64,000 nucleotides of DNA from Butyriboletus loyo (lineage: Eukaryota; Basidiomycota; Agaricomycetes; Boletales; Boletaceae), in the NCBI GenBank assembly GCA_038093515.1, contig JBBPSI010000017.1:177597-241596 (forward strand), in the 5' to 3' direction. The translations under genes and the position numbers were made by a program. Shown here in pieces: positions 34,325 to 48,300 of the stretch. The notes under the pieces were generated by a model that was not told the origin of the DNA, searched no databases, and saw only the letters and a list, made by a program, of their open reading frames with translations. Each line of letters starts with the position of its first letter. Within the stretch, counting starts at the first letter, position 1.

Positions 34325-37048
34325 AGCCCAGGTTATTTATTTTCGCGGTCCTCATTGCGACTCATTGCATATTGATAACCGGTAGAGCCAAGTACTGCTG
34401 TACGATAGATGGCAATTGCATCCCAACACTTGTACATACGTGATCGCGCTGCGCACTTGAACTTCCAGAAACATTTCGAGAGACTTGTTTGCACAGTTGA
34501 TGACATGTTATCCACATAGACGATGAGATATGTGGTCCAATCCAGCTCATCTTTTTTTTAAATACTATTTTTGTCCTGTACAGGGCTACTATCTAGTCTA
34601 AGGGGCCTGCCCCTGCTGCATCTCCGGCCATCCAAATGCCCCGACGTGAAGTTGCTCCCTGCCGGTCGTTTTCAAGTTAGATGCCCTGGCCTTCCAAGTA
34701 GTAGTGACTTTGTACTATGTTATGGTGTGTGACTGTGTTCCAGCGGGTGTGACTGTAGATAGACAAGTACTTGGGTCGTCCTGGGATGACCACTTGTACG
34801 AGGAGAAAATGGAGATGTTAGAAAGTGTATGAGAATTTGAGTAACCAAAGTCGTCTTTGATGAACGCCATAAAATGCCTTGCGCTGTGAGACCGGTCTTG
34901 AGGGCCGTCGCAGCTAAAACTCATATCCTCGCCCACCTTTCCCATCCCCTGACTTGACCCCATTCGGCTGTTAACCGCTTCCCCAACGTGGCGAGTGTAT
35001 TCGCGGGGGGGGGGTGAGATGTGGTGTGGTTCTTTTATCGTGGCGCTCTTTCTGGCGTGATATAGTGTTAACTGTTTCGGAACGCAACGGTGGTGGGGGT
35101 ACATTACTCGAACATTTCCCGGAGGCATCCCATTCCGTTGACGTAGCGTATCGAGAGTGCTCGCTCGCTGCGGTGTTGGTGAGGAATAGGCTTGGTGCCC
35201 GAGAGCGTTTCTCAGTATGTGCTGGTTGTGGGTGTAATGAGGGCATTTGGAAATTGGGAGAGTGGGGACTTTGTGAGAGAAATATGAATATGTCCCCGTG
35301 CGGAGCCAGACGTAGATGGAAATGTGTCGTTTTTGATAGGTGAGATACGTGCTTGACGAACGAATTGGACGGCGCGTTGTTGTTGTACTTTGTCCTGCTC
35401 GTCTGCGAGCCGCAAAGTCGTTTGATTTCTGCCCCTTCCATACGCTTTCTCCCAGCAGCCGGGTCGTTTGGAAGTCATCCACATGATCTCGTCGTGCCAA
35501 CAAAGGATCTTTGATGGGGTACCTGTGTCATCAGCGCAGTGAGCCAAAATCCACGTCATCGGCGACCACGGCAAACCAAAAAATGAACGGTTGTTGAACA
35601 GCTCCGTTTGGATCGGTGTAACGTCTTACAGCCATGACTTTCTGATGTAAGTGACGCCCAGGCGAAGCAGAAGTGATCCCTACCTTGCTCCGATTTCCTG
35701 GGGTACGTCCTTTCTCGGGCTGACGCGCGTTCCCTTTCATTTGTTTACACACGTGCGATTACTCCGTCGTCTCGCTCCGTTGGCCCGGGGTTCGATGCGA
35801 ACGTAGCCCATTTTGTCGTCGGGCGAGCGGACTCGCAACGAATTTGGGAGAACGCGCCGTTTGCAGTCAGCGTTCCCCTAGTGTGCCGTGGATCAAAAAC
35901 CAACACGGAGACCATGATGTCAGAGCTTACAGCACCGTGAACTCACTGTGATATACGGTATTCAAGCTTGTCGAACGGGTGTCTGAAACCCGAGTACCTT
36001 TCACCGGCAGGGTTGGTTTTGAGTCAAGCGCGCGAAGGAAAAAGCGATCACGTTTCAGGGACAAACTTTCTGCTGTATTGTTTTTATTCCAGCGTCGGTG
36101 TGGTACCAGGATGAACGGAATTCTGATGGATGATCATGTCTGCCAGTTGCGCTGCTCCGAGTGCAGCGCATTGGTACTTGACTGAGTAGATGTCTGGCCC
36201 TGAATCTCTGCATCAATGACCCGGCGAGGTTCGTCGGCGTAACCATTGTCTTAATCAGTGAACATATCGTCCCAGAACATGTCGGTACACTCGTTGCAAG
36301 GAGTCGGTGCAGCTGGTATGCTCAGACCCGCCGAAGATTCAGACGATGGGGAATACCAGGTAATCATCCGCTGGGTAAGGTGCCAGGCCAAGTCTGAATT
36401 CGGGTCTGCTCCGAGTACGCAGAGTGATAGGAAAACTCCCAGTGGCAAGTAAAGACCAATTTCATCGTCGAACAACACGAGGAGCCCTCGAACATTGTCA
36501 GCGACGCCTCCGCGATAGCCTAAAATACACTACTCGGGCATGCGCGGATCAGGACAGGCTAATATATTAGCTTAGGTCGTCGACCAAGGCATATTTGGCA
36601 CGGATTTTTGATTTTCAGGTCGGCCTTGAGTGATGCACTATGCTATGTGGGCGAAGCATCATATCCTCAAGGAGCTGCCAAAGAGGCACCGTTGTCACTG
36701 TACATCCACTTGCGATTATTTCCACTTCTTCTTGCTACGAAAATCCAGAGTGAACCGTGGCAAGAAACACAAAAATGAAAGAGAAGAGTGAAAGCGAGAC
36801 AGCACTAGTACTAGATTGGATTTACGATGCCGAGACTGGATAATGTAGTGATCGAGGGTGTTAAGGCTAAATCGGTGTGCTAAAATGCAGGGCGACGTGG
36901 ACTCGTAATAGAATGAGGGAGCGAGAATAGTCTTAGCAAACACTGATATGACGGGGGCAAGGGGGATACCCACTCTGACGCTCAAGAGACATAGAGGTAT
37001 AAGAAAAAACAAGAACGACAAAGAAACACTGACCGTCCACGGAGAGGC
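34325..37048. other. 2.7-kb region with no secure gene
   Basis: A minus-strand stretch at 35750-35200 gives protein-like pieces: MKGNARQPEKGRTPGNRSK with a plausible intron, RRYTDPNGAVQQPF, and an open block containing ILCWHDEIMWMTSKRPGCWE and LADEQDKVQQQRAVQFVRQ. I could not join them into one frame or assign a family. A second minus-strand frame of 75 residues at 36478-36251 ends DMFWDDMFTD. Both may be exons of small genes or relics. No RNA gene or repeat was seen. Confidence 0.35.
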
Positions 37049-40000
37049 TCAGCCTCCATCGGCAATGTTGTCCCCTTTAATATTGTCCCCATGACCATGA
37101 CCAACAAGACCAGCACTCGCGGGGGTGGCGTATCGCGGTGGTATTGGAATGTTAAACTGAGATTGGTTCGGGAGTGCGCTGCGTGGGAGGTTTGCTGACC
37201 CAGGCGGAACCAATTTGAGAGCCTTGGGCTGATGCGTGCTCCAACTACGTGAAAGGCTCGCGCCGAGTTTGTCGTCGAGCCCACGGAGATTAGCAGTCGC
37301 ATTTGTAGAGTGCACAGGCGTTGAGGTCATCGGCGAGTACGGGAGAAGAGCACTCGAAGGAGAAAATGATGATACGTGCAGAAGCATGACAAATTCCTGT
37401 GTTGAATTAGTAAGAGCTACCATTTTCGAACGGAGATCTGGGAAGACTGCATGCGAGGAACCATATGTTTTGATAAAGTTGGACAATTTTACGACAATCT
37501 ACCGCGAAGAAAGGCGAGAAAAATGTCAGCCGAGGCGAAAAAGACGATCTGGAGTATAAACAGGATGGATATTGGAGCAAAGTTGACTCACCTTTACGAA
37601 CAGGTGTGCATTGTCCCGTAGCGCTCTCCTGTCGGCAGCCGGGTCTCCAGCACGCACGGTAACGATGTTGACTCGCAGACGTTCCGTGACGATTTTGGCT
37701 TTGTCGATGGAATCACGGAAATCGTCACCCAACCCTGGTGTCTCTGACATTGTCTCTACCATCTCTTGCATAAGCTCCCATATAGCTGGCGCTGAATTTA
37801 CTGCGGTCTCCATCGAGTTTAGAGCGTCGTTGTCAACCAAGGTTCTCGACAGTGGAATCTCGAGTGTCGGTTGGCGCATGGGAATCTGTGGCGACGAAGA
37901 CGAAGACGACGCTGTCAACGAGGCTTGTGATGCTTGCCGTGAGTGGGATCCATTTCGAGCTATCCACGTAGGACGAGGGGGTAGTGACGCTGACATTGGA
38001 GACGAAACTCCGTGGGTCGTTCCTCCTGCCGCCGTTGAGGGGACAAGACTAGAAGTGGACGCAGATAGTGTCGCAGCTGGACCTTTTTTCCCAGCACGCC
38101 GTGTTGATGATATACCGTTCGGGAGGGTAGGTGGCAGGGGCAGGGGCAGGTCATAAGACGGCAACGATTTCCCGATCTCTACGTCCTTCGAACTGAATGA
38201 TCCAGCATGCCGCCGCGTAGTACGAACTCTTCCTAGAGTAGTAGGTGTAGGACGTGATCTCGCAATCGGAATGTTGTGCTGGAACCCCGAGAGTGGCGAT
38301 GACCCCACATTGGCAAAAGATGTCGAAGAATCGATAGTCAAGGCTGGAGGTGCCATGGTGTGGCCTTTCGTCTGGCAAGAAGTAATGCGGCGAGGATCTG
38401 ACAAATAAGGCTTCATGGCTTCGATGTGAGGGGTCATACTTCGCCATGCGTGTGATATCTCTACAGCTGCTCCGTAGAAGATGAGCACAAGCGAGCGCAT
38501 GTATCGATCATCATCTTTTGAGGCTAAAATCTTCAGCTGCAGAGAGAGCATTGCAATTGCCTTTCCAAACACAGCGGCCGAATCCCTACTGCTCTCTACC
38601 AATGCCCTGCACAGCAGTGGTGGAGGTATCGTCTTCTTGGCAACGGTATCAAACCGCTCAAGAGCACTGTTAAGCTGCGTCATGTAAGCATACGCCGGGT
38701 CTGTGACCTTTCGAAGAACCGACGAGAGTTTCTGGTTGATCGTATAGGTGATGTAATGAGAGAGCGCTTGGTACACTTGAGAGAGGGAGAAGTAGAGGGA
38801 ACGTGCGCATTCGACCAGGGAGCGCAAAGGAGGTGATAAATTATTGGCAATCGCGTTAGCGGGCAAAGCGGAGAGACGCTTAAAATAGGCATGGCGTTCG
38901 GTGTCGGGGACTGGGTGAGGACGTTCTGCGGATGTTGGCGATGCCGAGGATGGGGGCGTTGTCGTACATTGCTTCTGCATTTTTTGCTGTGAAGATCCCT
39001 CGGAAGACGAAGACGAAGAATCTTGCCGATGCGATAGAGGGGAGGGCATGGTGAAGTCATCACGTAGCGTTCCGTTCATACACGAAGGTGGCGCGAGAGG
39101 AATAACCGATGGGGCTGGATCAAGTGACTGTGCGCTATGTCCCTGGTCACCGAATCGAGGTGAGGTGCGCAGGTCTGGGATACTCTTCCTTCCGAACAAT
39201 GCAGGCCGACGATCGCGACTTCCGCGTGTAAACGAAGCGTTTCTTTGGTGTTGGAAGCCATCGGGTACGGTAGTATGATCATCGTCAGTTGAAGACACGG
39301 ACTCTTCAGGAGTCGGCAAATAGCTCTCGGGCGAGCTGGAACGGAGAGGCGGATCATACGGTGGTAATGAACCCAGCCTGAGGGGTGGTGGTCGTTCGAA
39401 GCGCGGGCTAATTGCAGGCTTGGAGGGTGTTGGAATGGGAGGTAGAGGAAGACGGTCGTCAATACAAAAGGTCCGAGCATGTGGTGTGGGCCCTCCCAAG
39501 TCTTGCTCTGCTAGTGCTGTCCAGGACTGTAAACTCTCTTCGCTGTAGAATGTTCTTAAGGATCAACGTCGAACGTGACTCGATCAGACTTACATTGAGT
39601 GATTAAGAACAGCACGTTCGCTCATGAATGACTCTGCGCTGGGCTTGGGTTTGATGTCCAGACGGAGCTGACTATTTTCCCGTAGCCATTTTTGCAATGC
39701 AATGATCCAATCCTTCGCAGCTTGTGGATCGCTAGGGGAGCCATTCATTTCGATGGTTGATTTCGGTGGCCACTCGATAGGATTATGGTCTATTTTCAAT
39801 ACATTTAGGCTGCCAAAATCAGCCAGGTATCCTGGTAGGCGGGTGATCCTGTTGCGTGAAATGCACAAGACCTGAAAACAGAACGCAATCTGAATCCTGT
39901 CAACAAACTAGTTCAAGAGACCCACATGAAGCTTTGAGAGCGAGCCTGGCTGCGTTGGTAATCGTTTGATTTTGTTCCTACTAATGTCGAGGATTTCTAA

Positions 40001-40504
40001 GGAGGGAATTACGGTCAACTACCGTCGTGTTAGACACCAACGACAGTGATGAAACGCTGCGGAGCATACGACATCCGGGAAAACAGAAAAGCTATTGTTC
40101 TTGAGGTTCAGATAACGTAGACGTGACAAGAGTGCGAACGCCGTTGGAAGTGTTGCAAGACGGTTGTAACCGAGTGTAATTCTAACACATAGAACGTTGG
40201 TAGATCAGTTTGCGCCATGAGCGTGTCGTAGCAAAAGGGCAGACCTGGTGATTGAAACCGGCTCTGTGGAGAATTCACTCCTGCTGGCGGTGGCTAGATG
40301 CTCGGCACCATCCTCTCCGACATCGGTAAGACTTTTGTGAGTGAAATCCAAGGTCGCTCCGTTGTCTGGGGAATTGACCAGAGCTTCCGCAAGATGTTGG
40401 TCGGTCAACGAAGCGGAGGGCGGAGGCGATAGAGTGCCACTCCGTCTAGTGCTCGGGAAGGGAGAGGTTCGCCCAGCAACACGGCCAGCGTCAGAGGAGG
40501 ACAT
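37049..40504 (-). CDS. SOG2: SOG2, leucine-rich-repeat RAM pathway protein
   Basis: Sog2 homologue, a scaffold of the RAM (regulation of Ace2 and morphogenesis) network that acts with the NDR kinase Cbk1 in polarity and cell separation. Reading minus from ATG at 40504: MSSSDAGRVAGRTS, then leucine-rich repeats spread over short exons (40504-39594; for example ISRNRITRLPGYLADFGSLNVLKIDHNPIEWPP). A very long exon, 39542-37592, follows. It is Ser/Pro-rich first, then carries the Sog2 helical region (RSLVECARSLYFSLSQVYQAL, HAWRSMTPHIEAMKPYL, ELMQEMVETMSETPG). The last exon is 37498-37049 (IVVKLSNFIKTYGSSH, MVALTNSTQEFVMLLHVSSF, a Gly/Asn-rich end). All checked junctions are GT-AG and in phase. 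Exon limits within the repeat region are only partly resolved. It follows the JmjC gene on the same strand, 237 bases behind. Confidence 0.85.
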
Positions 40505-40741
40505 GGTGGATGGGAGAGAACGTCGAGCCGGTGGTGGACTGATGTCGACGTCGCGCAACCGAACGGACAAAGGTAAATACTGCCAGCAGTCCGCAGGCTT
40601 GGCAGTTGACTTGGAACAAAAAGCAATACACGCGCGTAGCCACCAATATACAGTACACATCAGGTCCATTCTACCAGGAACGCTGCTATTAAAATTCGTT
40701 CCGTTCATTCGACTACCTCCAGGCAGACCGCTGGATTTCAT

Positions 40742-42143
40742 CTAAAACCACATTGACACGGAGAAGCTCACGTCCTCGCTCCGCATGGCATGCCACCACC
40801 CCGGGGGGAAGAACAAGAGGTCACCGGGGTTCAGCGTCACGCAAGACGCCTCATCAGGCACGGTGTCCCAGAACAAAGGGAAAGCTGTTTGGGAGGCCTC
40901 CGTTTCGTGTAACGTCGGAGGAAAGACGTCCACACGAGAAGTATTGTTCATGAGCGGGTTGGCTGCTGGGTTGTGGCTTCTGTCGGCGCCAGGCTGATGG
41001 GGATACATGGCTGCCGCAACACTAGGTGGTGCGAGCCAGACCGTTTTACGACCCACCACCTGTACTAACGCGTGGGAAATCTAAGTTCCGCGGTGTATTT
41101 TTAGCGGCACGCTCACCATAGCAATTGAAGAACGGGTCCTATAAACAGGCCGACGCTGACTCTTGTGGCGACAGGAAGAGGACAGGTCGACTTACCGTAT
41201 GAGCAGGTGATATTGTCCCTTTGGGGCCAAGCCACGCATTCACTATTACGTCGGATGGTGGTTCATAGGCCGGGAAGTCGGGCGAGGCGAGGCAGGCATA
41301 CACAACGTCAGGGGGCATGATATCGTCCCGCAGTTGAGGAAACTGCCTCAAGAGACTGTGCTGGGCTAGGTAGATGGTATGATGCTGGCGATGTGCGGAG
41401 CCCGCTGATGCAGATGGGTCCAGGGAAGACAGGAATTCTTCCCAACTCATCAGTTTCTGGGACCAATCCTCGGACCTGTAGTCATCTCCGACTTCTACGG
41501 GAACTATGCGGCCAGGGCCCGCGACAGAGAACAGGTATGAGAGAGATGCCCATTGATGTGGCTGATGCATCGCTGGCCAATCGTCGGCATACCCGCGTAT
41601 GACAAACGGCGCCCGACTCCAGTGCTTTCGGGCAGCAACGATAGATGGAAGTGCGGCGAGAGTGGGTATGCTATTTGTAGAAGTGGATCGAGGAAGCGAA
41701 ACAGGCGCTGGCTTAGCGATGAAGACGGTGTCGCTTGGGGGGCACCAGGGTATGGTGGCTTGCAGCTGTTTAATTACGTCGTGCACAACATAATCGCGTC
41801 GCGCGTCGTCGGCGGTAGCTCCTGCGATGATGATGGCATGGTCCAAAGCCGCGATGCACTCCCTGGCAATGTCCTCCTGCAGGCCGGGTAGCGACGCGCG
41901 GGCGAGCACCTTGAGGATGGAGGCATCTATATACAGCATGCGCCAGTGAAATGCGGCACGGCCATCGGAAGAGGGTATGTTCTGGTGCGCAATGTTGATA
42001 AAGGAGTCCAGGGAGGCGATGAGATGAGGAGATATGGATCGATGAGGCAGAAGTTGTCGGACGGCGGAGTGGAACTGAAGATGGGCGTCGGGGAGAGAGT
42101 CGGGCGGGTGGGGGACGAGGCGGGCGTAGGCTATCGCGTCCAT
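40742..42143 (-). CDS. JmjC-domain oxygenase, KDM8/JMJD5-like
   Basis: Fe(II)/2-oxoglutarate oxygenase of the cupin-8/JmjC class, closest in layout to KDM8 (JMJD5), an arginyl hydroxylase in animals. Exons (minus): 42143-41196, 41138-41117, 41064-40742; 430 residues. The N-terminal half is helical and lacks a known motif. The JmjC part runs from RAPFVIRGYADDWPAM to the end: NAWLGPKGTISPAHT then, across an intron, DPFFNCYVQVVGRKTVWL, giving the HxD iron ligands (His from one exon, Asp from the 22-base middle exon). GDLLFFPPGWWHAMR supplies the distal His. The Lys of GRK is the likely 2-oxoglutarate contact. ATG at 42143 was preferred to 42239. Substrate is unknown. It is divergent from MOT1 with 192 bases between starts. 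Confidence 0.87.
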
Positions 42144-42335
42144 GGCAGGAAAATGCCACGTGCATCGGGGGGGCGGGTGTGACAGACGCGTGACAAGATC
42201 GATTGCTGGGTCACGCGGGGACGACGATAAAAAGGACAACGGCGAGAGAACGACCGTGAGAAAGTTCCCCAGACGATCATTTTCCTTTCTGCATCCGGCC
42301 CGCCACTCGGCGTAGCCTGTATTCCTTTTTAAGAC

Positions 42336-45300
42336 ATGACCTCCCGGTGGGTCATCTCATCTCTCCGAGCTCTCTCCCGTACGCTCATCCTCTCCCATCA
42401 GCTTGGACCGCCTCCTCCTCCTCCTCGACACCGGCTCTTCCTCTTCTGTCAGGAACACTGCAGCCAAACAGCTTGCTCAGCTCGCGGCAAGAAGTCTCAT
42501 CAGCGACGTCGCCGTCCAGGACGACTTCAAGTCAATCCGCCAGCACGCCTCCATCGGCGACACGTCAGCCTGGTCAGAGCTATTGGCTGTGGTCGCTCGC
42601 GTGAGCTTCTTCTGTCTTTGCTCCTGCACTCCCCGTCATAGAGTTCTTCTATCTCCTAGATATTACCGTTTCTACATTCAAAGAACTACGAAACTAGAGC
42701 GGCTGCATCTAATGCCCTCTCGCAAATATTTACCCTCGTATCTGTTTGGTGTCCTCAGTCAGACGCCATTGACCCACCGGAGAACCTATCCATGGCCTCT
42801 CCTGAATTCCCCCCTTTCTCCGTCCAGGAGCTGATGCAGAAAGGTGTCCTCCTTTTGGCCTCTTCCGGAAAAGAGTTTGCAAAGCCCGCTGGTATACTCG
42901 CCAACTCAGCCGAGGTAAAACGTGCCCGTAAAGAAGCCATGGGCCGGCTCGGCCTTGATTTCCTCGATAGTGTCGGGGGTTCCGACGATATGGACATCGA
43001 CAAGGAGCTTGCAATCGAGGCAGAAGCCGATGCGACGAGTGAAGCCGACGTGCAAATCAAGAGAGAAGATCCCGCACCGTCCGTCTCTCCTATGGAAGTC
43101 GACTTCAACCTCAGGAAAGAGCGCTCCCCACCAGCTCGGTCCCATTCTAGCACTCCTGCTGTACCTTCACCCGTCACTCCAGCTCCTCCGGTGACAGAAC
43201 CCGATGATCTAAGCGGCCTCTCTGCTCGCGAGCGCAATCGACTAAAACGGAAGCGCAAGGTAGGGAGCTCCGCGTTCGTTGCTGCCCCGCCTCCACCTCC
43301 TTCCGGTGCCAGTTCACGTTACAATACTACCGCTGCTGGACCATCTAATAAGTAGGTCAATATTTCTCACTATTCATCCTATTGACTGTTCTATAGAGCA
43401 CGCCTCTTGTCTGCGGAAGCACAAGAACCGCCAAAGTCGCGCCTGGATAGTCCAAATCCTCCTACCAAAGCTCCCCCTTTAGACAAGGTTGTTATCGATC
43501 CTTCGAAGGGCGGTGCTGTTTCCCCAAAGTCCCCTCAACACTCCAATGCCCTCGAAGTCCCCAAAGGATCATGGGTATGGGGCGGCATCGTCAGTCTTCT
43601 TGAGGTTGATCTATTCTCGCCTGCATGGGAAACGCGTCATGGAGCGGCGATGGCATTACGAGAATTGCTTAAAACGCAAGGTGCATCCGGCGGGATGAAA
43701 GGTTAAAAAAATTTGGCCTACTGCTCGTCTTCTATTGATCATCCTTTATAGATGGTGTTTCGTCGAAAGAGAACGAGCGTGCACATGAAGAATGGTGCAA
43801 TCACTTGGCGGCGAAGCTTCTTTGTGTTTTCGTTCTTGATCGCTTTGGGGACTTTGTTTCCGATCAGGTGGGTGATGGCAAGCTTTCTTGCTGATCTCCG
43901 TCCCTAAAGCGATCCAGGTTGTTGCGCCTGTCCGCGAAATGGTGTCTCAGACCATTGCCTCTCTTCTATTACACATGCCTCTTCGTTCCGTTGGCCATGT
44001 ACACTCTATCCTTCTGCAAATGATAAGACAAGAATTTACCCTCCCATCAAAGGTCAAAGTAGGGAAGAAGGATGATCCAAACCATGTCTGGGAGGTGCGC
44101 CATGCCGGTCTCCTAGGGATCAAGTATGAAGTCGCGGTCAGAAGCGATTTGTTTGACGCCCCAAAGGACGAAGAATCGGGTGATGCGGGTAGAGCGATTC
44201 TGACGGGAGTTGTGGATGCTGCTGTGTTAGGGTATATTAACTTCTTCAGTGGAAGACGTTCTAGGTTGCTAATGTCTTCCTCAGGCTCAGCGATCGGGAT
44301 GACGATGTCCGTGCAGTAGCCGCAACTTGTCTGCTACCCGTGGCAAGGCACCTAGTTGAGCGGTTACCAGAATCACTCGATCGAGTTTTGGCTGTGCTGT
44401 GGACTTGTTTGCGGGATATGAAGGATGACTTAAGCTCCAGCGTTGGTGCTGTCATGGATCTGCTGGGTACGTGTAATTTGTTTTATGATTTCCTTGAACC
44501 CATCCAATCATCCGCAGGCAAATTGGTAACCTACAGCAAAGTCATCGACATCCTCGGCGATTCGAACTTATCGTGAGTGCCAGAGTATTTCCGATGCCCC
44601 CAGCTGACGTCTTGGCATCTCGGGTAGCCTTCCGCTGTCGGACCTTGCACCGACATTATTCCCCTTTTTTCGGCATACAATCCCGAATGTGCGCCTGGCT
44701 GTGGTGAAGACTTTGTCGTCTTTTATGACAGTGTCATCACTTCCTCGAGACTGGATAGCCACTCCATTCTTGCGCCTTCTTTTCCAGAATCTTGTTGTTG
44801 AAGAGCGCTCGGACATAAGATCTGCATCGCTTTCTAGTTGGCGCACAGCACTTGAAGTCATCTCGAGTACGCCAGGTCTGATCAAGAGGGTAGTGAAGCA
44901 ACAAACAGTCCTTGAATGGTATGCAGTTATGATGACGCCCCTCGGCGTTCCTATCGACACGTCAACATTTCATCACCCATCGTTTGCGGAAGATGGGACT
45001 GACGCGGCTCCCGAGAGACATAACGTCGACAGGAACATGCTCGTTCAAGACCTCTCGCTCGTCTCTTCGGAACTAATATTGCAAGCCCGAATCGCTACAG
45101 CGACTGCACTTGCCTACTTGATTATATACTGGCCCTCGAAGGTATGCCATCTTGTACACCTTGCGATCAACCCAGAAACTAAAACAAAATATCTTAGTCC
45201 GTCGAAGAACTCTTTCAGCCTATTCTCCTCCACTACATGGATTCAACGAGCATGCTTCAGAAGTTCCTGGCTGCTATAGTAGCCGAAGAATGGGCACGGG

Positions 45301-48300
45301 CATATGAAATATCCTCACCACCTAACCCAATCCTCGACAATTTCCCTCTCGCTGGCGAACTCAGCTCAAATGCACTTGCCTTCCTTCAGGGACCACCACC
45401 GACAGCGTATCATGAAATGGCATTTACTCTTCACCGTATACATGCCGAGTGCTATTCACTCCTACATTGTTTCTCGAGTGACTGCAAGATCCCCATTTCG
45501 CTCATCCCTCACCTCGGAAATGAAATCGACATTACGGGCACCAGGGCCGAGTGCTTTACTATCAACACTGCACATGACGCTGTGGGTGCCATGTATACCA
45601 AACTCAAGGATAGTCTTGGCAGGACGAAGAAACGCGAATTAGGTGTTATTGGTGAGAAGAGACGGAAAGTTGTGCAGAGCATCGAGCAATACGCCGAAGT
45701 GAAGGCTCAGCATGATACTCGTGTTTCAGCTGCATTTTCGGCGGCTTTCGTAGCATTTAGAAGCACTCCCGACAAGGTGAGCCCCGTGGTGAAGGGTATC
45801 ATGAACGGCATCAAGGTGAGTTGGGATAACCACCCTTCGATAACTGCTCAAGGTTGCACAGAACGAAGACAACCTGGACCTTCAAAGACGATCTGCAACT
45901 GCTGTTGCCAATTTCATCGACTTCTGCGTGCAACATAATATCAGTCAACCTCCAGATAAGATTGTGAAGAATCTCTGCACATTCCTCTGTCAGGATGTAG
46001 AACAGACGCCAACTTTTGCATATTCACGGACGATATACAAAGGCATTCTTACGCTACAGACATGGTCAAAAGTCGCGCCGAGTAGGGGTAAGGAGACACA
46101 AGAAAAGGGTGAACCAGCAAAGTCAGAAGATGAAGCCGCGAAGACGAAACTCTCTCGAAGGGGAGCTGGCCTTGCGTTTGATCGCTTATCGGTGAAATTT
46201 GGACCACGCCTCTTCGAAGCCATCCCCAAGATGTGGCAATCTATGGCAGGTGGTCTATTGAGTGCGTGTAGTGCAGGTATGACTAAATTATTACCCATGG
46301 TTGTATCGACTCTTATCCCATGCCTTGAGCAGAGTCTCCCCAAGAAGCGGACGTTTCCATGGAAAAGCAATACGGACAGGATGTTATCGACTCCTTGAGT
46401 GTTCTTGAGGCTGTTTCGCCTGCGCTGGACCATTCATTATGGCCCAAGCTTGCCGAATTGTTCCCTGCCATTGCCATCGCTCTTCGGAGTAAGTTTGCGA
46501 TCATCCGACAGACGGCTGCACGATGCATCGCTACCATCTGTGAGGTTATGACTGCAGAAGCCATGCGTTTTGTGATAGAACAGCTTGTTCCCTTGATTGG
46601 AGATGCAGTCGTACTCTCGAATAGACAAGGGGCCGCTGAAGCCATTTATCGTGCGTCCAACTTCACCAATACCTTTCGTAGGACGTGCGCTGACTAGGTC
46701 ATGTCAGACATTGTACAGAAGCTTGACATCAGAGCGCTTCCATACGTTATATTCCTGGTTGTCCCTGTACTTGGAAGAATGAGTGATTCGGACGATGATA
46801 TCCGATCAACAGCAACAAATACATTTGCGTCGCTAGTGAAAATGGTTCCACTGGAGGTAAACATTCTTTGTTGTGAAAGTATCCATTCTCAAATGATGCA
46901 CATAGGCTGGTTTACCCGACCCACCTGGCTTCCCAGAGGATTTGCTGAAGCGCCGACAAGAGGAGAGACAGTTCTTGACGCAACTGCTTGACGGGCGCAA
47001 AGTTGAACCCTATGTGATGCTTGTCAAGATCAATGCAGAACTACGCAAGTACCAACAAGAGGGTGTCAACTGGCTCGCTTTCCTCGCCAAGTATCAGTTG
47101 CATGGTATTCTTTGCGATGGTGAGGAATCTTCACCGCTCGTCCCAAGCCAAACTTTACAAACCACGGTGATATATATTTGTAGATATGGGCCTTGGAAAG
47201 ACGCTTCAGTCGATATGTATATTGGCAAGCAAACACACCGAACGCGCCAAGAAATACGAAGAAACACAGTCTCCCGACGCAATTCACCTACCGTCGCTAA
47301 TCGTCTGCCCGCCAACGCTCACTGGACACTGGTATTACGAGATCATGAAATACGCGGAAAACCTTCGACCTATCCTTTACACCGGAAGCTCGAAAGAGCG
47401 ATCAAAGCTTCTCTCCAAGCTGGCCACTATGGATGTTGTGATTACCTCATACGAAGTCGTTCGCAATGACATCGGGAGTTTAGAAGATATCAACTGGCTC
47501 TACTGCATTCTTGACGAAGGGCATGTTATCAAGAACGCGAAGACAAAGTTAACAAAGGCAGTCAAAGCTATACAGGCACAGCATCGATTGATCCTGTCAG
47601 GGACTCCGATTCAAAACAATGTGCTGGAACTCTGGAGCTTATTTGATTTCTTGATGCCTGGATTCCTCGGCACAGAGACGTCATTCAATGAGCGGTTCAG
47701 CAAGCCTATTCTTTCCGGTCGAGACGGCAAAGCAAAGACAAGTGAAGCTGGTATGCTGATCACGATTGTACTCTCACACGAGACTGAAGTTGGATCTCCT
47801 TCTAGCCGCTTTGGCGCTAGAAGCGTTGCATAAACAAGTCCTGCCCTTCCTTCTCCGTCGCTTGAAGGAGGACGTGTTGAACGACCTACCGCCAAAGATC
47901 ATTCAGGATTACTTCTGTGAACTTTCAGATGTGCAGAAACTTCTCTATGACGACTTCTCCAAGTCAGAAGCAAAAGCAGAGGCGGAGGGTGCTATTCAGA
48001 CAATGACTTCGGGGCAGTCCGAGAAGGCCGGCGGTCAACAACACGTTTTCCAATCGTTACAATATCTCCGCAAACTTTGCAACCATCCTTCGCTTGTCCT
48101 GAAGACTAACAATGATGCGGTCACGGCAGCTCTAGCCAAGGTTGGGTGCAATGTTGACAACCTGGGCGATATCCAGCACGCGCCGAAGCTACAAGCACTG
48201 CGGTAGGCCGACTCGAATACTATCTTGAAGCTTGCTCATCAACATCCTCAGCCAACTTTTGAGTGACTGTGGCATTGGAGGCAGCCCCGCGGTTACTGCT

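Noticed and set aside
34715..35503. 262-codon minus-strand open frame
   Set aside because: Composition (many His, Ser, Thr, Arg in irregular order) looks like a frame-shifted shadow; better protein-like pieces lie in another frame of the same strand, and no family match was seen.
22184..36700. CRISPR array or phage-like elements
   Set aside because: No regularly spaced direct repeats, and the gene structure is eukaryotic throughout.
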